Origin: Mugil cephalus
Lineage: Eukaryota > Chordata > Actinopteri > Mugiliformes > Mugilidae
Length of the DNA stretch: 64,000 nucleotides
NCBI RefSeq assembly: GCF_022458985.1
Contig: NC_061770.1
Span: 34,949,599 to 35,013,598 of the forward strand
Reading direction: 5' to 3'
The notes beneath the pieces were generated by a model. The model was not told the DNA's origin, did not search any database, and was given only the letters and a program-made list of their open reading frames with translations. This document shows positions 32,901 through 47,900 of the stretch, piece by piece. A program made the position numbers and the translations under genes. Positions within the stretch are counted from its first letter, which is position 1. Every line of letters begins with the position of its first letter.

Positions 32901-35900
32901 TTTGTCTAGTGCTTTTGACTACTGTGTGAACAAAACACTGCTATGGTGTAAAGAATTCAATGTGGATCAAAAGTCCTGCTTCTCCAGAGCTGTTGCCAAA
33001 CAGCCATGAGTCACTCGCAGTCTTGGCTTGCAACTGAAAAAATGAAAACAAGAAAACCAGACTCTCAAAGTAGAGCGGGAAAGCAGTCATGCATGCAGAC
33101 ATGTGTGTGAGTGAGAGTGTGTGTTTGTGGATGCGGGTACGCTCTGGTATGAAATGGAAACTGATATGTTGTCTTACGATGTCCTGCTAATGTGTGTGGT
33201 TGTGTTGTGGTTTGACAGTTCTTGCAAAACATGAAATGATACAAAACACAAAAAGTAAAATTATATGGAATACAAACTGATCCATGCTGGATTTATAGTT
33301 GGCTTCAAGATGAAGAGGTCTGTCCAAGCAGGACTGTAACACACTGTGTCTGGTTCTTTGATTTAAAAAGTCAAAAGTCGTACATAATGTTTTCTTGCGA
33401 GAAGTTAACGACAATTTCCGAGGGGCCCTTTGAGATTCGAATGTTGGACGAAAGATCAAGACGTTGAAACAAGAAAACAGAATGTGTGAAAACTGTTATT
33501 GTTTTTGAAGGTCAGCAGTGATCCAGGGTTTGCAGGCGAATTATTGCATGTTGTTTGTCGTAAAAGTTAAATTTTCAGAGATACACTGATCAGCCACAAC
33601 ATTAAGACCACTAACAGGGAAGTAAATAACTTTATGACCATTTATGTGTGACAATTCAATGTTCCACTGGGAAACTTTGGTCCTGGCATTCATTCATTTG
33701 TGTGGATGTTACTTATACATATAGCACTCACCTAGACCAGACCAGACACCCCCACTTCATGCGCCATGACGCTCTTTGATGGCAAGAGTAATCTTGCAGC
33801 TTGTTCGTGACACCTCTACTGAGCAGAACTTTTTTCTTGTGTGGTATCCAACAACTATTCTGTGATTGGTCAGAAATTGGAAGTGGATGTGGTTAATGCG
33901 TGAAAGCAGAAGTGCTAGCGTCCACTTTGTGAGCTCCCAGATGTTAATATTCGAGATTAGTGTGACATCTAAACTCTCCTGGGTAGAGATCTTCATCCCG
34001 TGTGTGCATGATGAATGAACGGAGTGTTCCAAAGGATACAGTCGTCATAACAACTGGCCCACATCCGAAAATAATAAGAAAAAATCCTCTCGTCGTCTAT
34101 CTGCTGCATCTCCCACAATGCTTAGTGTGTGTGATGTATTCTGCAGTGGGAGTGGCCTATGAGAACCTCCCCGGAGTTCGTCACTTTCTATAAATGGCTA
34201 TAAATGGCCTGGCCAAAACCCTAGCAGCAAAAATAAATTTCTCACTTCTCACGGAGCATGTAACAAGATTTAGGAATGTTTTAAAAAACAGCACAAGGTG
34301 TTGACCTGGCCTCCAAATTCACTAGATCCCAAACTGATCAAGTATCTGTGGGATGATCCACCATAGAGGCCCCTCAACCTATAGGACCCAAAGACTAACA
34401 ACATTCAGGATGCCCTCAGAAGACCCATGTCCATTCTCTGATGAGTCACAACTGTTTTGGAGGCACAAATTAGACCAACACAATATTAAGAAGATGGTCA
34501 TAACATGATGCCTGATCGTTGTAGAGTGAGTTAAAGTGAGCTACTCTAGATTGACCTTTGTGAGAAAGTGCCTCTCCTTTTCTAAACCAACTTCCCACAT
34601 GGTTTCCTATCATCAACCACCTGCCCACCTCCATCTCTGAGCAAGCTCTGCACTAGTGCACTAGGACTTTCTACAACCTCTTTCCTCAAAGACATTTGTG
34701 TCATTCTCAAATCTTTTGTCCATGGCCTCTAGCATCCTACTGTCACCCTACCGGAAGAAATCTCGGTGTAATTGTTGAGTCTGCTTTTAAATTTGATAAG
34801 CAGATCAGTTCAAGATGTGCTTTTTAAAAGTTAAGTAAATCAAGTCCTACAGCCCCGCACATGATTTTGAGAGGATAATTCCATCCTATTTAGACTACTG
34901 TAACCCTCTGTACATCCGTCTAGACCAGTCATCAGTACGCCTCCTGCAGGCTGTACAGAGCGCAGCAGGAAAACACAAAGAGACCACATTACACCTGCAT
35001 GTGTCTCCGTGCACTGGCTTCCAGTCCATTTTAGGATTCATTTTAAAAATGTGTTACTTGTTTTTAACCATTTACCATGTTGTTTAAACCATCTGACGCA
35101 CATCTGAGGGTATATGGGACATCAGTAGCTTTTTGAACCCATCAGAGCTCTGGACACTATGTGTAATTTTCTTTCTGATTTCATTGCGAACCCAGAAACG
35201 TCAGATTTTTTAACTGTGTGCCGACTTTGATTCCTCAAGAGCAATACCACTTAGATTGATTCTGACTTTTGTGACAGAAACTTTGGAGGCTCGGCCTTCA
35301 TAAGAGATCAAGACCATGCATGAGCTCCACAGTGTTCATGCACAACATTCAACTGACTTTGGGTTTGTCCTCAATGGACATTTTTTATTTTTATTTTTTT
35401 TCCAAAAAGGCTGGAATGTTAAGAGCCTTAATGACTGGGCACCATCTTATCTGTCACAACGTTCGTCTTGCTGGCTGAAGTTAAGCAGGGTATCTTAAAT
35501 TTTAGTTTGGCTCACATTTATTTGTCTTATATTAACAGTGATTGTTGATTTATTCGTATCGTTCTGCTTGTGCAGCGTGTTGACTTTAAATGTGCTTTAG
35601 AAATAAACACTGACTTGACTTGGGTTTGGATGTTGTATCTTCAACGTATTTGTATATATATTTGGGCATTTACTTATTACCTCATCCGTGACCAGTAAAA
35701 CCCAACAATAAAACATTCCATTCATGTAGAAAACCAGCCGCTTAAGTACGAGATCCCACTGCCAAAAACGGATCATGTGAAGAAGCTCTTGTGCAGCCGC
35801 AGTGGGTGTGGTCCCACCGAACCCAAGTTAGTCGTCGCCTCGCAAGAAATAAAACATGTCCTCTGTGAAAGCAAAGGATCGATTAAACAGAGCGCTCATG

Positions 35901-38900
35901 AATAAGTATTTAAAGATTTGTATCGTGCTATGTGATGATTAAGATATCAAAGGCCTTGTGGAGTCTTTTCCTGGGGGGTCCACTTTTATTGAAAGTTTGG
36001 TATTTTTATGTGCAAGCAGCGGTCACATATACAGAGGACAGTTAATAGGTTTTCTCCCTCTGGGCAAATTCAGCAATAAACTGTGCCTTTGGAGGAAAAC
36101 TCCAGCTTCCTGTTTGGTGTACCTTCCTGTGCAGAGCTGACGTGATAAAGACGGTATGAGACTGTGTCCAGAGTCTGAGTCTGGAGGCAGAAAAGACAAA
36201 TAATCTCACTTTTAGAGACAATGAATTCACTCTGGCAACTTGGAGTCACTGTATTAACTTTTTCTTCCTCTTCATTGACTCACATCAAAGCTGGCAAGAA
36301 GAGGAAGCACGATCACGTGACTAAACATGTCTGCTGCGTGGAAGAACTCTACACTGGAAAATAAAGTCGCTCAGACAGAAATATGTAAATTATGGATGTT
36401 TGGTGAGGTGGCGATGGTTTGGTTATGGCTAATCAATATTTCCAACTTGATTTGCAAAGGCAGCACAGAAGCTTCACCCGTTTTCAAGTTAAAATATGTA
36501 AAAAAAAAAAAAAAAAAAAAAATTTTCCTTGATTGTATGAGGACGAGCTTTCTAACACGTTACAAGTGTTAAAAGAAGAGAAAAGAGAGCGTTAGTGAGT
36601 TTATGGCAGCACTGGATGACCAGAACATTTATGGACTACGGCTACGAGCTACCCTCTTGAAAGCTAGGAAGAGCTACCATAAGGTAAGAAGCTAGAGAAA
36701 GATACTGTTAGCTGGGATCCTAGGAAGCTAGGAAGAGATTAGCTGGGGGGCTAGCAAGAGCTGCTATAATTTAGGAAGCCAGAGAGAGATGCTGTTAGCT
36801 GGGATCCTAGGAAGAGATTAGCAGGGAGGCTAGGAAGAGCTGCTATTAGCTAGGAAGCTAGAGAGAGATACTGTTAGCTGGGATCCTAGGAAGCTAGGAA
36901 GGGATTAGCTGGAAGGCTAGGAAGAGCTACAAGCTAGAGAGAGATGCTGTTAGCTGGGATCCTAGGAAGAAATTAGCTGGGAGGCTAGGAAGAGCTGCTA
37001 TTAGCTAGGAAGCTAGAGAGCGATACTGTTAGCTGGGATCCTAGGAAGCTAGGAAGGGATTAGCTGGGAGGTTAGGAAGAGCTGCTATTAGCTTGGAGGC
37101 CAATAATCTGGGAAGAACAACAACAAACATTGAATGGAGCGTTTAAACGAAGGAAAAGTTTCCTGGAGTTTAATCTTCCAGAGAGGGTTAAGGAGTTTAT
37201 GGCAGAACATTTATGGAGTAGAGAACACAAGAACAAGCTCCTCTCGCTACATTAACTTTGACTTAAAGAAAGGTTTATTGGACCAAATCCAGTCAACTCT
37301 AGGAGAAGACAAGGAAAGACTTTAGGAATCTACTGAGGAGGGCATTTTCTTTATTTAACATCCAGTCGATACTGAATATTAAAAGATCGATATCTTCAAG
37401 TCTGGAGACGCATTTTGATACCGGGTGGGAGCACGAGTACAGATTGAGAAGGTCGGATGTTAATGTGAGATCTGCTGATAGGCCAGTTAATGTCACATCA
37501 CTTTATTTGTTCCCAAGGGGCAAAAGGGGGCGGGTAGCTAAAGATAGACATAACCACAATGAATAGACACGAGGGGTGGGTTTAGGCAGGGACTTCACGA
37601 TACGATATGTATCACGATACTTGAGTCACGATACGATACTTCATTGCGATATTGTAATGTATTGCAATATTCTACATAGTTCACTGAGAAATTTGTGGCT
37701 TAAAATACACATCGTATATATGTACATCAGATGACATCAGTGATAATTCATTGGACAAATTGAGTCAACAAACAACATTAATCCAAATGATCCATTTCCA
37801 ATTTATTGCACTTGTACAGAAAAAGGCCCAAAACTCAAAACTTTTCGGTTTCTTTTAAAATTGATATTAACACATTCAAAATAAATATTGTATTAGAACA
37901 AAAACTATCGCGATATATTTTACATATCAAGATTTTTTCCCACCCTAATAGATATGAAAACAAAAGCACACATGTACCGCACACAACAATCCCAATAATA
38001 AGACAGCGGCAAAGGCGGAGGATTAGGATATATTTTTTCTGACTAGCTTTGCAGAAAGAAAGCATTGAACATAAACAATATCATCTTTCAAGAGATCACC
38101 ACCGCGTTACTAATTGTCTGTAGTTTTGCGTTTCCTTCTGTGTTTCTGTGCAGCTGTTGTTTATCTTCTTGGCCCGTCTCCAGCTTAAAGCGTTTCCCGT
38201 CTCTTATCAGGGGTCTGTGCGGCAGACTGAAAGTAAATAGGTGACGTGTGTTTATTGATGGTCTTAAGAATCCGTAACACCTGGGGATGAGTCGGGACGA
38301 TGGCATCCATCAACCAGACGCAGGGCCGACCGTGTAAAACTGTAAAAACCCAACATGGGCTAAAGTGCGAAAAACATAAACACAAAAAAAAAAGCTTCAC
38401 GGATGTTGTTAATCCATCAGTGTCTGAATGTTACAGTCGGATCGGGTTCTCGCGGGCTTCAGAGTGTTTATTTGCTAATGACGGCGAAGTCTTTGATGGT
38501 GCTCGCTGACTGATGAAGCCTCCTCCGAGGAACAAGGTTGGAGGTTTCAGCTTTCAGCATGTGTTTCTGCTTTTCTCGGCCCTTTCCATCATTAGCCTCG
38601 TTAAAGGAGGGCTGGAATGTTTTAATTGTTTATCATCAGGTAATAAGGGTTTAACACGGCTGTTAAAGCTCCAGGCCACTTTCCATTAAACACAACGAGG
38701 CTCAGTTCCTCCCCTAGTCTGAACTTCGGTCTGTTTGATTTTCTTTTAGACTATTTTGAAATTAGAAAACTAATTAGCTTGACGTTCAGTGGTGATCGAC
38801 CGCATGAACACAGCAGAGAATTTTAAAAAGCCTGGTAACTTTGATATGGAAAAGTTAACATCCAATATGAGTTATGGACAAGGTTTAAACAATACAAAAC

Positions 38901-41900
38901 CAAGACAGCAACTTTGAGTATTAACCCCACTAACACAAAATGACACAAGAATCTACTGCTAACTACATCCAGGCATTTTAAAAATGATCAGAGAGGTATC
39001 AGGCTTCAACAAAACCCAAACTTTTCTAGTTATTTGGTTTAGGTCTGTAATCAAGGCCAAAGGCATCGTAGTGTCAAAATGTCTTCTTCCTCCTCTGTTT
39101 TAAATGCGGCTGACGAACATCAAAGCTGCCAAATATAGAAGAAGAAAAGAACCAAAAGCACGTGACTAATCTTGACTGCTGTGAGGAAGAACTTTACGAA
39201 AAAAAATAAGTCAATCAGAAATTTGTAAACCAAAACAAATGCTGAATGCTAAAAGAAGAAAAGGACAAAAATATTCCAGAGAGGGTTGGGGAGTTCATGG
39301 CGGTCATTAAAACATCAGTATCAGATCGGGGGCAAATCAAATAAAAACAAAAACAAAAAAACAGTCGTTCTTGGTTCTGAAACAGCAGCAGAGCTCCACT
39401 ACAGACAGCAGCTGTTAAAATATGAATAAGGTATAAAAAGTATGAAGGCTAAAATGACTGGATCAGTGGCTTCAGCTCATTTTAGGTCTGTCATAAAACT
39501 GAAACCGAAACCTGTAGCGTCACACTTTCTTATTCTACTTTTGTTTTTGTGCCGGTTGGGTAGCATCAAAAATATAAGAACATGTCATGTATAAGCATGT
39601 CTGCTGAGAGCTACAAATTGGATGTTTGGTGAGTTGGTAGCAGGGGGCAACCTCCGGGCTGAGCAATGAAGCCCATGCCTAAATTCAAATAGCTGCAGTT
39701 CATCAAGTGGCCACTTGAGGCTCCAAAAGGGAGCAAATCCCCATAGATCCCCATGTTAAAAAGCTCAACTTCAAAGCATGTTTACAGCCTGGAACAAAAA
39801 AAAACTTTTCACTATCACTACTATTTCACTATTCATGGCAGCTTTACGGGATGTAAATTTATTTTCTAACTCATTCGTTTATTTTTTTCTTATTAACGTT
39901 TAAAATTCTGCACATTTAAAGGAGTTCCTGCTTTGAGTGACAGGTGGTAGCCTGAGCTAACAGGTGGCGGAGCGTTGGGTGGGCGGGTCTCAGCGTCCTG
40001 GCTGGTTTAGCTCCACCCCAACACGACCTCCGCAAGGCCATATTTAGAATATCCGAGTGTGGGCGGAGTTAAGCTCGTCCAACATGGCGACCACAGGCTG
40101 CGCCCATTTCTGGCTTCATTTTATGAACGGTCAACGTTTGGTAGTAGTTGATCGTCATTCAATACTACCAACTTGATTCGGGTAATTGTCCTCGGCTTCT
40201 GCGCATTTTTTTAGTGACAGTGTTCAACAAGAATGGATAATCCCGACGGTCGTATCTGCAGGACGGTTCGTTGACAACTTTTAATCAAACTCAAATAAAG
40301 ACACAGACTGCTTAGACAGATGGTTTTATTGGATGTGGGTTCACATTCCTCTAATTAGCTTTTCAGCTAGCTGACGTCTGCTGCACGTTTGTGCAATCGC
40401 CCGTAGGATTACCGTAAACACATCATGGTTGACCAAAAGATTCCAGCGGTTTCTGAAAGCTGAGGCGTTGCCGTTTAAGGCTTTTATGGGTTTATTACGG
40501 TAATTTCACTTTCTCCTCTCCCACAAGATTAATACACTATTATAACATGCGGTAAATTGCAAATAACTGACAGACATTAAAAGTTTCAGGTATCCTGAAA
40601 AAGTTTCATGACCTTTTTAAGGTAAAATGAGTTGAGGCTGAGGAGTTAAAGGGTTACCATGGCAGCCACATCCTCCAAACTCCTGGCAAAAGTGGGCAAA
40701 GATGTAAGTAATTGTATATATATATATATATAAAACACTCTAGGCACAGTAGTCATGAACAAGCTATTTTTGCACCGCGCTGTAAAACACGTTTTATTCC
40801 TGCTGTAAAGCCAGGTATTTTAACGTGGAAGTCTCTGGGTGATTATTCTTCTGGTGCCAGCTTTGTGAGGTTTTGGCACTTCCATTTTTCCTGCCCTCAG
40901 GTTGCTGTTTGGTAAGAGTGTTTTTTTTTTTTTCATCTACACCGCATCCCAAGTGCTAATAGGCAATGAGCGAGGCAGAAAGATAAGAGACACCGATCAG
41001 ACACATAACATTATGAGCACATTCCTAATATTGCGTATGTCTCCTTTGAGTTGTGACTCACCAGAGAATGGACATGGGCCTTTTTAGGGTGTAGCGGATG
41101 TTGTTTTAAGGCATAGTGGGGGCTTTTGGGTCCTATGGGTTGGTTCCGTAAGCCATCCCCCGGCATCCTATTGGGTAATGGCCATCAAGGAGTGTCATTG
41201 CTATGGGGTGGGGGTCTAAGTAACATCCACATGAATGAAGTTCAGGTTCAAATGTTCCCCTACAGAACACTGTACCAACCGGTGGTCATAATGTTGTGGC
41301 TGATGCCCTCAGTTTCAGTGGTTGTTAAGGTCGAGGTGACTTTCCTGATATTCTCAAGCTAACGCCATGCAACGTATGACAGAGCTGTCGAAGACGCGGT
41401 CGGCGAAAGGCAGAACAATGACACGCCTTCACAGAGCGGCGAGTGAGGAATCATGTTGCGCAACGGGCTGTCATCACAGCTGTTAGAGAGGCCTCGTCAT
41501 GTGCTCGGCTTTGAACGTATCGGGAGTTCCAAGTAGGCCTAATTGTTCTAGGAAGATTTAATGGCTGCCAAGATAGAACAGGTCTGGTTGTCAGGCAGCG
41601 GCGCTGATGATGAAATCCCCTCTCTGCTCCGCTGGAAACGTCTCTCTCGTAAATGGCAGTGATTCACAAACCTGACGAGCCAGAACATCCCACGAGGCCT
41701 CGGTCTTACACTCCTTACCCCCCAACCAGCTTGAGACACATGGAACCGTTGGCTCCCAAACGAATTTGGGTTCCATTTACAATACGTTTATGAAATATGT
41801 TCCAGTAGCAGTCAGTCGTAATTTGAGGGTATTGACAGGAGCCATTTTTTTATACACAGATGGCTAATAGGTGTATTTTATATATTTATTTTTTTTAACC

Positions 41901-44900
41901 AAAAGATTTACAACACCGCCTGAAATGCCGAACAAATGCTAATCAACCGACCGTTGGGTTTCTTTTCTATTTTTGGAGGTTTCATTTTCAGAATATTTAA
42001 TGCTTTATTGCTGGTAGTAAATCACCACTGAGCTCGTAGAACTCACTGGACCGTTGACTTATAGTCGTTGTCATCCTGTATATCTTATCAGAACTTATCA
42101 GAAAGTTTATCATTAGCCGGCTTCCTAGCTCAGCAGTTGATGCCTAACCTTATTAATGTTTCCCTCTGAGTTTTATTTGGCTTGTTGAGCTTTATTTATT
42201 CAGGTAACCGCCGGCTCAAGAGTCGAGAACTAATGAGTTATAAACAAGAAGGTAACATTTAAAATCACTCACTCAAAGCAATTAACAAAGAAAACAAATA
42301 TTATTGCAAATCGAAAGCTTAAGAGGCTTAATGAACACCAACTGTCAGCAGAGACAAGGAAACAGGTTGAGATAAAGGGACGTTAAAAAAAAAAAAGGAG
42401 TGGCCATTCACACATGAAAGAAAAACAAATCTCCTGGATTGAAATGAATTAACAGGAGTGCCGAGTGAATGGCTGCCGTATGGGAATTTGCGCAGTTTGT
42501 TTCGAGGCGATGAGTCACACCGTTTGGAGTTCGGGGGAAACACTCAGATTTGATATTTGATATCGGCCCACAAGATCTGAGAAAGTGGTAGGCGGTTGTG
42601 TTGATCACAGAAACCCTTTTGTACCGAAGCCTCTCATGCATGCCGAGGATCCCGGGCAAATACATTAAGCTGTTGTTTTTAATCCTGGAAGCTTTACTAA
42701 GGCGGTCCCATCAAATTTTTTTGTCTGTTTTTTTGCCCCCACTCCTAGTTGAGCTGATACAAATCTTTTAGTGTTCAGTGTTGTCCAACCGAGATCCAAT
42801 CTGATCTAAGATAAGCAAAAAGTTAGTTAGTTATTCATAAAGGCTTGTCTTATTGTACTTGTTGTACTTGTAATTCTCCTGGATCACATGTGCATTGTGC
42901 AACTGGATAAACTCCAGTAAACTGTCAAAGCTAATGTAGCGAGGACAGGGAAGCTGCTTCTCTACTGGAGGAAAGGGCTGGACGAGTTCCACAATCCTCT
43001 CTGTGAGATTTTTGTTCCTGATGCCGTGTCTTGAGACCACACAGCGTTCAGTTTTTATTGTTGTTGTGTGCAGCACAGTTGGGGTGGTAATTAACACTCA
43101 GTGCGTTGACATGCACACTTTAATGGGGCTCAAAATTGGACTTTCTGAATGTCCCAGTTTACATGCAACCGAGAAAATCAAATAACTGACGGGAACATGT
43201 CCTCCTCCTCCACACTAGGTGGCGATATGTGTCTTTTTAGCGGGTTAATACAGACCCCTTTCCGGTTGACCTTTTAAGTCAAATAATAATAAACGTGGAG
43301 CATTTCAAACAACAACCAGATGGATAATAGTTCAGCTTTTTTAATCCCGTATGTAATGTGCACTACTTCTGCCGCAGATAAGATGGCGCCATCCCTCACG
43401 TACTTCTTCTACCAGCTCTGTTTACCTTCTTCCAGGGTCACTCCTTGTCCAGTTAAAGCCCGATTAAGGCGAATACATGCCGGAGAAAATTGATTTCCAA
43501 TCTCATTATCTGAGTGTCTTAGTTGGATAAGGAGAACGTGTTTACATGAACTTAAATTGTCCAGTTAAAGTCGGATTAAGGCAATATTTATTTATTTTTT
43601 TTTACGTGCATGTAAACCTACTGACTGATACCTCACTGGACAAGGTTCTGGGTTCGAATCCATCGGCTTTCTGCATTCTCTCCAGGTACTGCAGCTTCCT
43701 CCCGGTCGCCCAAAGACGTGCTCATTAGGTTCATCGGTGATTCTAAACTGGCTGTAGGTGTGAGTGTGAATGGTTGAGATAGACTCAGCCTTTCCCTGAG
43801 TGTAGTCAAATCAAATCAAGTTGTTAGCATAGATTAACGATCACATGCTATCACCTCGCCAAACATGTGCATCAGACAATTTCCAAATGATTGAGTAAAA
43901 TACTTCCACGCAGCAGCCAAGTTTAGTCGCGTGATTTTGATTCTTCTCCTTCTTCATGGAAGTTTGGCAGCTTTAATGCTAAAACAGAGCGTCTTATAAG
44001 TACAAAAGATTCCACTAGAGGCAGTTCCACTGATTTTGTTCCTCCCAGGTTTAAGTGTAACATGGGGAAGGAACGTTTTTTGTATGTTGCGGTAACTTTA
44101 TGGAATAGATTGCCGGGAAATCTTAAAACCATTTGCAGCTAGACAGGTTTATGGTTTTTTTAATTTTTTTAAAGCTGGATATTAAGTTCTACTTCTTCTA
44201 GATAGACCCTGATTTCTAAGTGATCATCTGAGGGGTTAGTGAGACGTGAGGTTTATGTATGATGATATATTTATCTCTGATGAACATAGATTTAAATTTG
44301 ATTTAAGATTTAATTGAGTGTTGGGATGGACCACGTCTGTAGTGATTGATGTTGTTAATACACAGAAAAGCTTGTTGAGTGTAATTGTATGACTGCCTTC
44401 GATTAACGTATGCACCATTCTTGCCTTGTTAGATGCTTTGGTAGAGTTGGTGTTATTTTAAATGAAATTGTCAAATAAATCAATCTGGGTGGTGAATGAA
44501 AGTTAATTTGCGATGACAAGCAGCCAGTGAAGGTGGTCAACACCTCTGAACGCGATGGGTAACTTCCATTAGAGGTTTTCAAGTGCGAACGGTTGCCGGG
44601 CTTCAAGTCCTGCTCCCTCGGTTGTTGGTGTTTCGGGGAGTGGTTCATTAGCACCAACGGCTAACCCCTGGATTGATGTGATGTGTGGTTGGTTTGGTCG
44701 GTTGAGTTGAACATAGGTTTGGTTTGACTTCGGGTTGTCTTGAGTTCTGACTGTTGCATGTCCAGAGGCTGGAAGCGGAGCCGGAGGCTGTAATTACCAG
44801 CACTGTGTAATTCCAGCTTGTGGATCTTTGACTATTCGCCCTTTTTGCTAAAATAGAGTCTGTGACTCTTTTAAAGGATTTGTGCAGAAACCAGTGGTGT

Positions 44901-47900
44901 CTGTGGGAGCCGACTCACCTACTTATTACTTCGGTTAACGCCTGCCTGCGCTGCGTAGGATTGCAGTGAAGAAATATAAAACAACTCTTAAAATGGCCCA
45001 GTGAGACTTGAGTGGCCGAGTAATCGCACAGAATGCAAACACAACTGAGGCGTGGCTGGAGTGGGAAAGTGTCATTCGTATCCTGTGACACAAGAACAGG
45101 AGGAGGCGTTCGACATAGACAAACCTTTTACACCAGAACGAACACAAACTGTAGCTCCACTCCACGTGCAGTAACGTCTTCTAGAAGCTTTAGACACTGT
45201 TTGCTGTTCAAACACAAACGTGTATAATCCCCAGAAAACACGTGTATGTTTGTCTTTCTTTGCATACACATTAAAATGCTCTTTTACATAGTTGTTTGCA
45301 TGCAGTTCAGTCCTAACCCCATCCCTTCCATCCAGATGTGAAACACATTTTGCAAAGTCCTGTTACATTAAGGGGAATAAACCTTCAGCTGGACCGAGAC
45401 TGAGTTGTTTAACTTCCTGAACGTTTAAATGGTTGGAAAGGCTGAATGTGTTTTTTTTTTTTGGACTCTCTTACTTGTCATCGAAAGACAGAAATTGCAT
45501 TTGGCAAGATGAAGTAAAACCCAAAACTTGAACCCAAAACCAGAGCGCTACAGAGAGAATGGAATCTGTGCTTTATTTTGGCGAGATAGAACTTAATTCT
45601 CAGTCCTTCGTGTCCTATGGGTTGAGGGGAGGGGTCTCTATGCTGGATCATCCCACAGATACTTGATCAGTTTGGGATCTAGTGAATTTGGAGGCCAGGT
45701 CAACAGCTTGTGCTGTTCTTCATGTTTTTTTTTTTTTTAGTTCTTCCTAAAGCTTTTTTGTGTGTGTGTCAGGCTGCATTCTGCATGGGATTGGCTGCTT
45801 CAAACCATCAATGAGTGTCATTACTGTGGGATGGGGGGTTCTGGTCTGGTTTAGGTGCCTGGTACATGAGTCCATGGGCAGTAGACCACATTTATACCAA
45901 CATTTAGCATTATAGAGACATTCGAGATGGGTGAAGGAAGGTTAAATCCTACACATACAGCAGTATCTTCATTGTCATTGGTCGATGCTATTTACTTCTC
46001 CTGATAGTGGTCATAACAAAACATAGTGTGACCATGTGTAATCATGGTTTTCATGTCGGTGCTAGAGAAGGCGTGGAAGCATTTTAATAGAAGCTCAATA
46101 TCTTGATTTCACTAGTATTAAAATGTGTTTGTGTACATTTATTATGTTGTTTGGATGTTCAAATACTTTAGGGAATGTGAGCTAGACGGCATTTTGTCAT
46201 ATCGGACGACATATTGAGTGATTAATTATTGTTTATTGCCGCCCAAATTGTGCAAATGATTTGACCTTTGTAGATGTCTGTGAAGGTGGAGAAAGGCATC
46301 CGGACTTATGGAGTTTCTTGAAGCCGATTCATCCGAGTAGCTTCCTCAGGTTCTAAAGGACTGGTGCAAGAGTTGTGGTATAAATAGGAACATCTGCGGG
46401 TGTTAACCATCAGAAACTAACCTAACTTCTGTCTGTTAACCACCTGTTGTTGGAGAAGACAGTTTGACCCTGACCTCTTCCTCCACTTTGCAGACGATGT
46501 CTCGGCGGACAGCAGCGCCGAGTTCCCGGACCGGGCGTCCATGATGGAGGTGCGCCTGCAAGCGCAGGAGGATGAGATCACGCTGCTCAAGTCCTCGCTG
46601 GCCGACGCTCTGCGCAAAATCCGCATCCACGATCAGCTCCTCCCGTTGCTGAAGCAGCAGCTCATAGCGAGTGGGTGACGTTCACGGACTGCATCCGTCC
46701 AGTGCGGTGGTGTCGCTCAGAGCTTACTAACCATTTCCTCTGATACCCCCCTCAGTAAACCCGGGCGCTGCACGGGTTCTCAACCAAGTGTGCGGCTCAG
46801 ATGGTTGCACCAGTGTCAGGAAACTGTCCTCCAGCTCAGCCTTCGATGGCATCCGCCACCCTCCAACCAGGTACTGCACCGTCAAACCAGGGGCTTACAG
46901 AGACACAAATGAGGATGGACCATTGTTGTATCATTGTGCCTTAGTGGTGTCCGTGTACTTGTGTTCATATCTGTGCGTGATCTTCCTATATGACTGTTGT
47001 CTGGTGCTCTCAACCCTTGAACTATCTCTAGCCAACCTTCAGACAGCATTGTACCCAATGCTAACGGCCACACAGGAACCCCAATGTCCTTGGAGTTCCG
47101 AGCCAGACCAGCAACACTGGACCGGTCGACCCAGACCGAGCCCACCCCATCCGAGCAGGACAGGGTCCCTCTCCCCAGGCAGGTCCAGAGCCTGCAGCTG
47201 GAGGATGCCCTCCTTCCAGGGCAGTCTTCGCTTGAAGGGAGCCGGGCCAAGCTCCACCGGATCCCCGGGATGGAGGAAGAGGACGAGGAGCAGGAAGAAG
47301 ACGAGGAAGACGGAGGGGAGCAGGAGAAGGACCTGACTTGGACGTCGTCGGTGGAGGAGCCCATCCAGCCCACCACGATCCGAAGCCTCCAGAGGGAGGA
47401 CTTCCAGGACGGGAGCTGCTCTCCAGAGGACCCAGGTCCTGCCTCTCTGAGAACTTCAGACCAAAACCTCAGCCCCCGATCTGGACCCCTGTCCCCCATC
47501 CAGGAAGGACAGAAATCACTGTGCGTTCGTTCGTCTTCTCGCATCGTCGCCGCTTCCTCCGTAACCGTAATCATCTTTCCCCAAATCTGATTGCATGATT
47601 CGCAACTTGGATGAATTAACCGTAACACTGTTTCCCTTAATTCTCACTCTGCAAAGCCCAGTTGTGCTGCAAGCAGCATGAAGCCTTCAGCCTCAGGTAG
47701 CCAGGGTATGATTACATAGAGCCGGAAACCCAAGGGAGATGACATGTTCTGTCGTCGTGTGCTTTCTTTTCCATTTGTTTGAGCGAGGGCTCTCGGGGAG
47801 TGGGGAATGGAGGAGGGGGGGAGGGCATAAAGCTGTAGCAGAGCATAATGGTGGCACTTGTTCGCAGCAATCGCACTGACACAGAGATTTGAATCCAGTG

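Noticed and set aside
46417..47628. Antisense frames of up to 248 codons opposite eml3 exons 2-4
   Set aside because: Shadows of the GC-rich coding exons. The sense strand has the EML sequence and consistent splice phases.
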